NCBI RefSeq assembly: GCF_014217565.1
Contig: NZ_CP043661.1
Span: 3,286,001-3,350,000, forward strand
DNA length: 64,000 nt
Direction: 5' to 3'
Source: Kribbella qitaiheensis
Lineage (GTDB): Bacteria; Actinomycetota; Actinomycetes; Propionibacteriales; Kribbellaceae
Shown: positions 62,353-64,000 of the stretch, piece after piece
How the letters are laid out: the number at the start of each line of letters is the position of its first letter
Numbering within the stretch: position 1 is the first letter of the stretch
Notes under the pieces: model-generated
What the model was told of the DNA's origin: nothing
Seen by the model: only the letters and a program-made list of their open reading frames with translations
Database searches by the model: none
Program-made: the position numbers and the translations under genes

Positions 62353-62515
62353 GGTGACCCCCCTCGGATGTTGGTGCGCAGCTCCGGTGTCCAGGTGGGT
62401 GCATCGCAAGGCGGAGGAGGGGCTCGATGCGGGGTTCATCGTGCCCCTCCGACAACGCGGCGAGGTGCCCACCTGGGCGCCGGAGCTGCGTGCCGAACGT
62501 TCGAGGGGGGTCACC
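62353..62515 (-). repeat. 163-bp nested inverted repeat / RNA hairpin in the mceA-mceB junction
   Basis: Paired segments from outside in are: 62353-62366 with 62502-62515 (14 bp perfect, GGTGACCCCCCTCG), 62378-62387 with 62480-62489 (GCAGCTCCGG), 62391-62399 with 62468-62476 (CCAGGTGGG), and 62416-62422 with 62444-62450 (GGAGGGG). Several of the mismatches between the arms become G-U pairs in RNA. The outer stem contains the mceA stop codon on one side and the mceB Shine-Dalgarno on the other. No protein is encoded. Confidence 0.75.
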
Positions 62516-63839
62516 TTAGGTTCACCTGACCGCCACGGACCAGGGGGCCGATCATCAGGGTGGTCAGATCCGGTACGTCGTCGGCCGGCATCCCGAGCAC
62601 CGGGCCGGCGAAGGAGTCGATCACCCGCTGCTCGGCCGGGGTGCCGGCGCCGCCGTTGTCCATCGCGAACCCGGGCGCCGACCGGTTCAGGGTCAGGTTC
62701 AGCGGGAAGCGGGTGGTCTTGTTGTGGTCGCCGATCACACCGTCGTCACCGGTCACGTACGGCGCCGGGTTGTCTTGCGTGTACGGCCCGGGCTTCTCCC
62801 CCGGCACGCTGTAGTTCTTGCCCACGCAGGTCGGCCCGCGGTGGTCCTTGTAGGCCGGCAGCTCGTCCGACGTGTACGGCGTGGGCTGGTTCGTGATCAG
62901 CTCCAGGTTGATATGCAGCTCGCCGTCGCGGAACGTGTCGTTCAGCACCGGCGCGGTATCCGTCATCACCTTGAGGAAGCAGGGGAACTCCGGCGAGTAC
63001 CGCTCCAGCAGGTCCAGTACCGGCCGGCTCACCTCGCCGAGGCGGATCACCCGGTCCTCGTTCTCCTTGAGGAACCCGTCGCCGGTGGTCGACAACGTCT
63101 GTACGTCGGTGAAGAACTTCTGCAACTGCTGCTCCTTCTCCACCACGGTGTTGCCGGTGATGGTGAGGTTGCGCAGCGCCCGGACCAGGTCCGGGGTGAC
63201 GTCGCCGTAGATCTGGGAGACCTGGGTGAGCTTGGTCAGCGCCGCGATCAGGTTCGGCACGCTCGGGTTGAGCTTCTTCAGATACCCGTCGAGCTGGGTG
63301 AGCGTCTTGGCGATCTCGCTGCCGCGACCCTCCAGCGCCGTCGCGAGCGTGTTCAGGGTGGCGTTCAGATCGGCCGGATCGACCGCCTGCAGCAACGGCA
63401 GCGCGTCGTTCAGCACCTTCTCGATCTCGATGCCGACCGCCGTCTTGTCCCGCGCGATCACGTCGCCGGCGCGGATCGCCCGGCCTTCGCTGCCCTGCGG
63501 CGGCACCAGCGCGACGTACTTCTCACCGAACAGCGTCTTCGGCAGGATCCGGGCGCTGACCTGGCTGGAGATCTCCTTCACCTGGTCCGGCTTCAGGGAC
63601 AGCTCGACGGTGGCCTCGTCGCCGTCGGTCGAGACCTGCTTCACCTCGCCGACGATGATGCCGCGCAGCTTCACGTCGGCGTGCCTGTTGAGCTGGAGGC
63701 CGATGTGGCTGGTCTTCAGCTCCACCGTGACCGTGTCGGTGAAGACCTTCGCGTAGAACGCGTAGGTCAGCCAGAGCAGGAAACAGAGCAGCCCGATGAA
63801 GGCGGTACCGAGAACACGTCTGGTCAGTGTCTGTGTCAC
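62511..63839 (-). CDS. mceA: Mce family protein A
   Basis: The 442-residue protein starts at GTG 63839. It has an N-terminal membrane helix (FIGLLCFLLWLTYAFYAKVF), the MCE domain (VTVELKTSHIGLQLNRHADVKLRG to EKYVALVPPQGSEG), long helices and a C-terminal region with AYKDHRGPTCVGKNYSVPGE. It is the first mce gene after the permease genes. In actinobacteria such systems import lipids, including steroids; the substrate is not deducible here. Confidence 0.92.
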   Translation of the reverse strand: MTQTLTRRVLGTAFIGLLCFLLWLTYAFYAKVFTDTVTVELKTSHIGLQLNRHADVKLRGIIVGEVKQVSTDGDEATVELSLKPDQVKEISSQVSARILPKTLFGEKYVALVPPQGSEGRAIRAGDVIARDKTAVGIEIEKVLNDALPLLQAVDPADLNATLNTLATALEGRGSEIAKTLTQLDGYLKKLNPSVPNLIAALTKLTQVSQIYGDVTPDLVRALRNLTITGNTVVEKEQQLQKFFTDVQTLSTTGDGFLKENEDRVIRLGEVSRPVLDLLERYSPEFPCFLKVMTDTAPVLNDTFRDGELHINLELITNQPTPYTSDELPAYKDHRGPTCVGKNYSVPGEKPGPYTQDNPAPYVTGDDGVIGDHNKTTRFPLNLTLNRSAPGFAMDNGGAGTPAEQRVIDSFAGPVLGMPADDVPDLTTLMIGPLVRGGQVNLR

Positions 63840-63843
63840 GGCG

Positions 63844-64000
63844 CTATCCCGCCAGCCTGACCGTGGTCGTCGTACCCCAGATCGCCATCGACAGCAGCAG
63901 GTCGACGACGTTGATCACGACGATCGACGTCCGTACCGCGCGGCCGACGGCAACACCGACGCCGGCAGGACCGCCGGACGCGTGGTACCCGTGGTAGCAG
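63844..64000 (-). CDS. YrbE-family permease, C-terminal 51 residues (continues beyond the window)
   Basis: The minus-strand frame from the window edge reads CYHGYHASGGPAGVGVAVG, then RAVRTSIVVINVVDLLLSMAIWG and ends at a TAG 4 nt before mceA. The CYxGYxASGGPxGVGxAVGxAVRTS pattern is diagnostic of YrbE/MlaE permeases, and the hydrophobic stretch is the last membrane helix. By position it is the YrbEB subunit of the Mce transporter. Confidence 0.85.
   Translation of the reverse strand, partial: CYHGYHASGGPAGVGVAVGRAVRTSIVVINVVDLLLSMAIWGTTTTVRLAG

Noticed and set aside
62354..62896. Plus-strand open frame across the mceA-mceB junction
   Set aside because: It runs through the inverted repeat and antisense to mceA, has no ribosome binding site and is Arg/Ser/Pro-rich shadow sequence.

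Overview
The window is high-GC DNA with nearly all genes on the minus strand, GTG/TTG starts, 4-8 nt gene overlaps and GC-rich hairpin terminators. Protein content points to an actinomycete: a mce operon (mceA-F plus Mce-associated proteins), a SigE-family sigma factor, zinc-type S14, a TTG-started rpoB and long Lys/Ala-rich tails on L17 and L22. The style suggests the order Propionibacteriales (Kribbella/Nocardioidaceae), but this is inference from memory of those families and not a database match.

Layout from left to right. 1-1.7 kb: end of a 4'-phosphopantetheinyl transferase facing a frameshifted AMP-dependent ligase. 2-3 kb: a tandem GNAT acetyltransferase. 3.0-9.8 kb: a compact minus-strand operon nagZ-namZ-amiE-like-murR-murQ for stripping and catabolising MurNAc/GlcNAc from cell-wall fragments. 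9.9-11.7 kb: an accessory pocket with one gene, a degenerate guanylate-kinase-like domain fused to an Abi/HEPN-like domain, bracketed by 56-bp inverted repeats. 11.7-14.3 kb: rplM-rpsI-glmM. 14.3-17.1 kb: gltA, a SnoaL-like gene divergent from a TetR gene with two tandem palindromic operators, and a coding remnant. 17.1-21.5 kb: ABC-F ATPase, sigma/anti-sigma-like pair, methyltransferase, truA.

21.6-25.5 kb: rplQ-rpoA-rpsD-rpsK-rpsM-rpmJ-infA. 25.7-28.3 kb: four accessory genes (HxlR regulator, imine-reductase-like enzyme, two membrane proteins) interrupting the usual map-infA junction. 28.3-41.2 kb: the S10/spc ribosomal supercluster from rpsJ to secY-adk-map. 41.5-46 kb: the str operon rpsL-rpsG-fusA-tuf. 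46.1-47.4 kb: an alpha/beta-hydrolase fused to an NTF2-like domain. 47.7-55.1 kb: rpoB-rpoC with tandem promoters. 55.3-64 kb: a mce lipid-uptake operon, cut at the right edge inside a yrbE permease gene.

Two points affect how the window is read. First, glmM, rplQ, rplB, rpoB and the AMP ligase each carry one extra base that breaks the frame. Every break fits expansion of a GGCC site to GGGCC/GGCCC, so they look like systematic sequence errors rather than dead genes. Second, the mceA-mceB junction is a 163-bp nested inverted repeat whose base buries the mceB Shine-Dalgarno sequence against the mceA stop codon, a candidate RNA switch or translational-coupling device. No tRNA, rRNA, CRISPR array, transposase or phage gene was seen.
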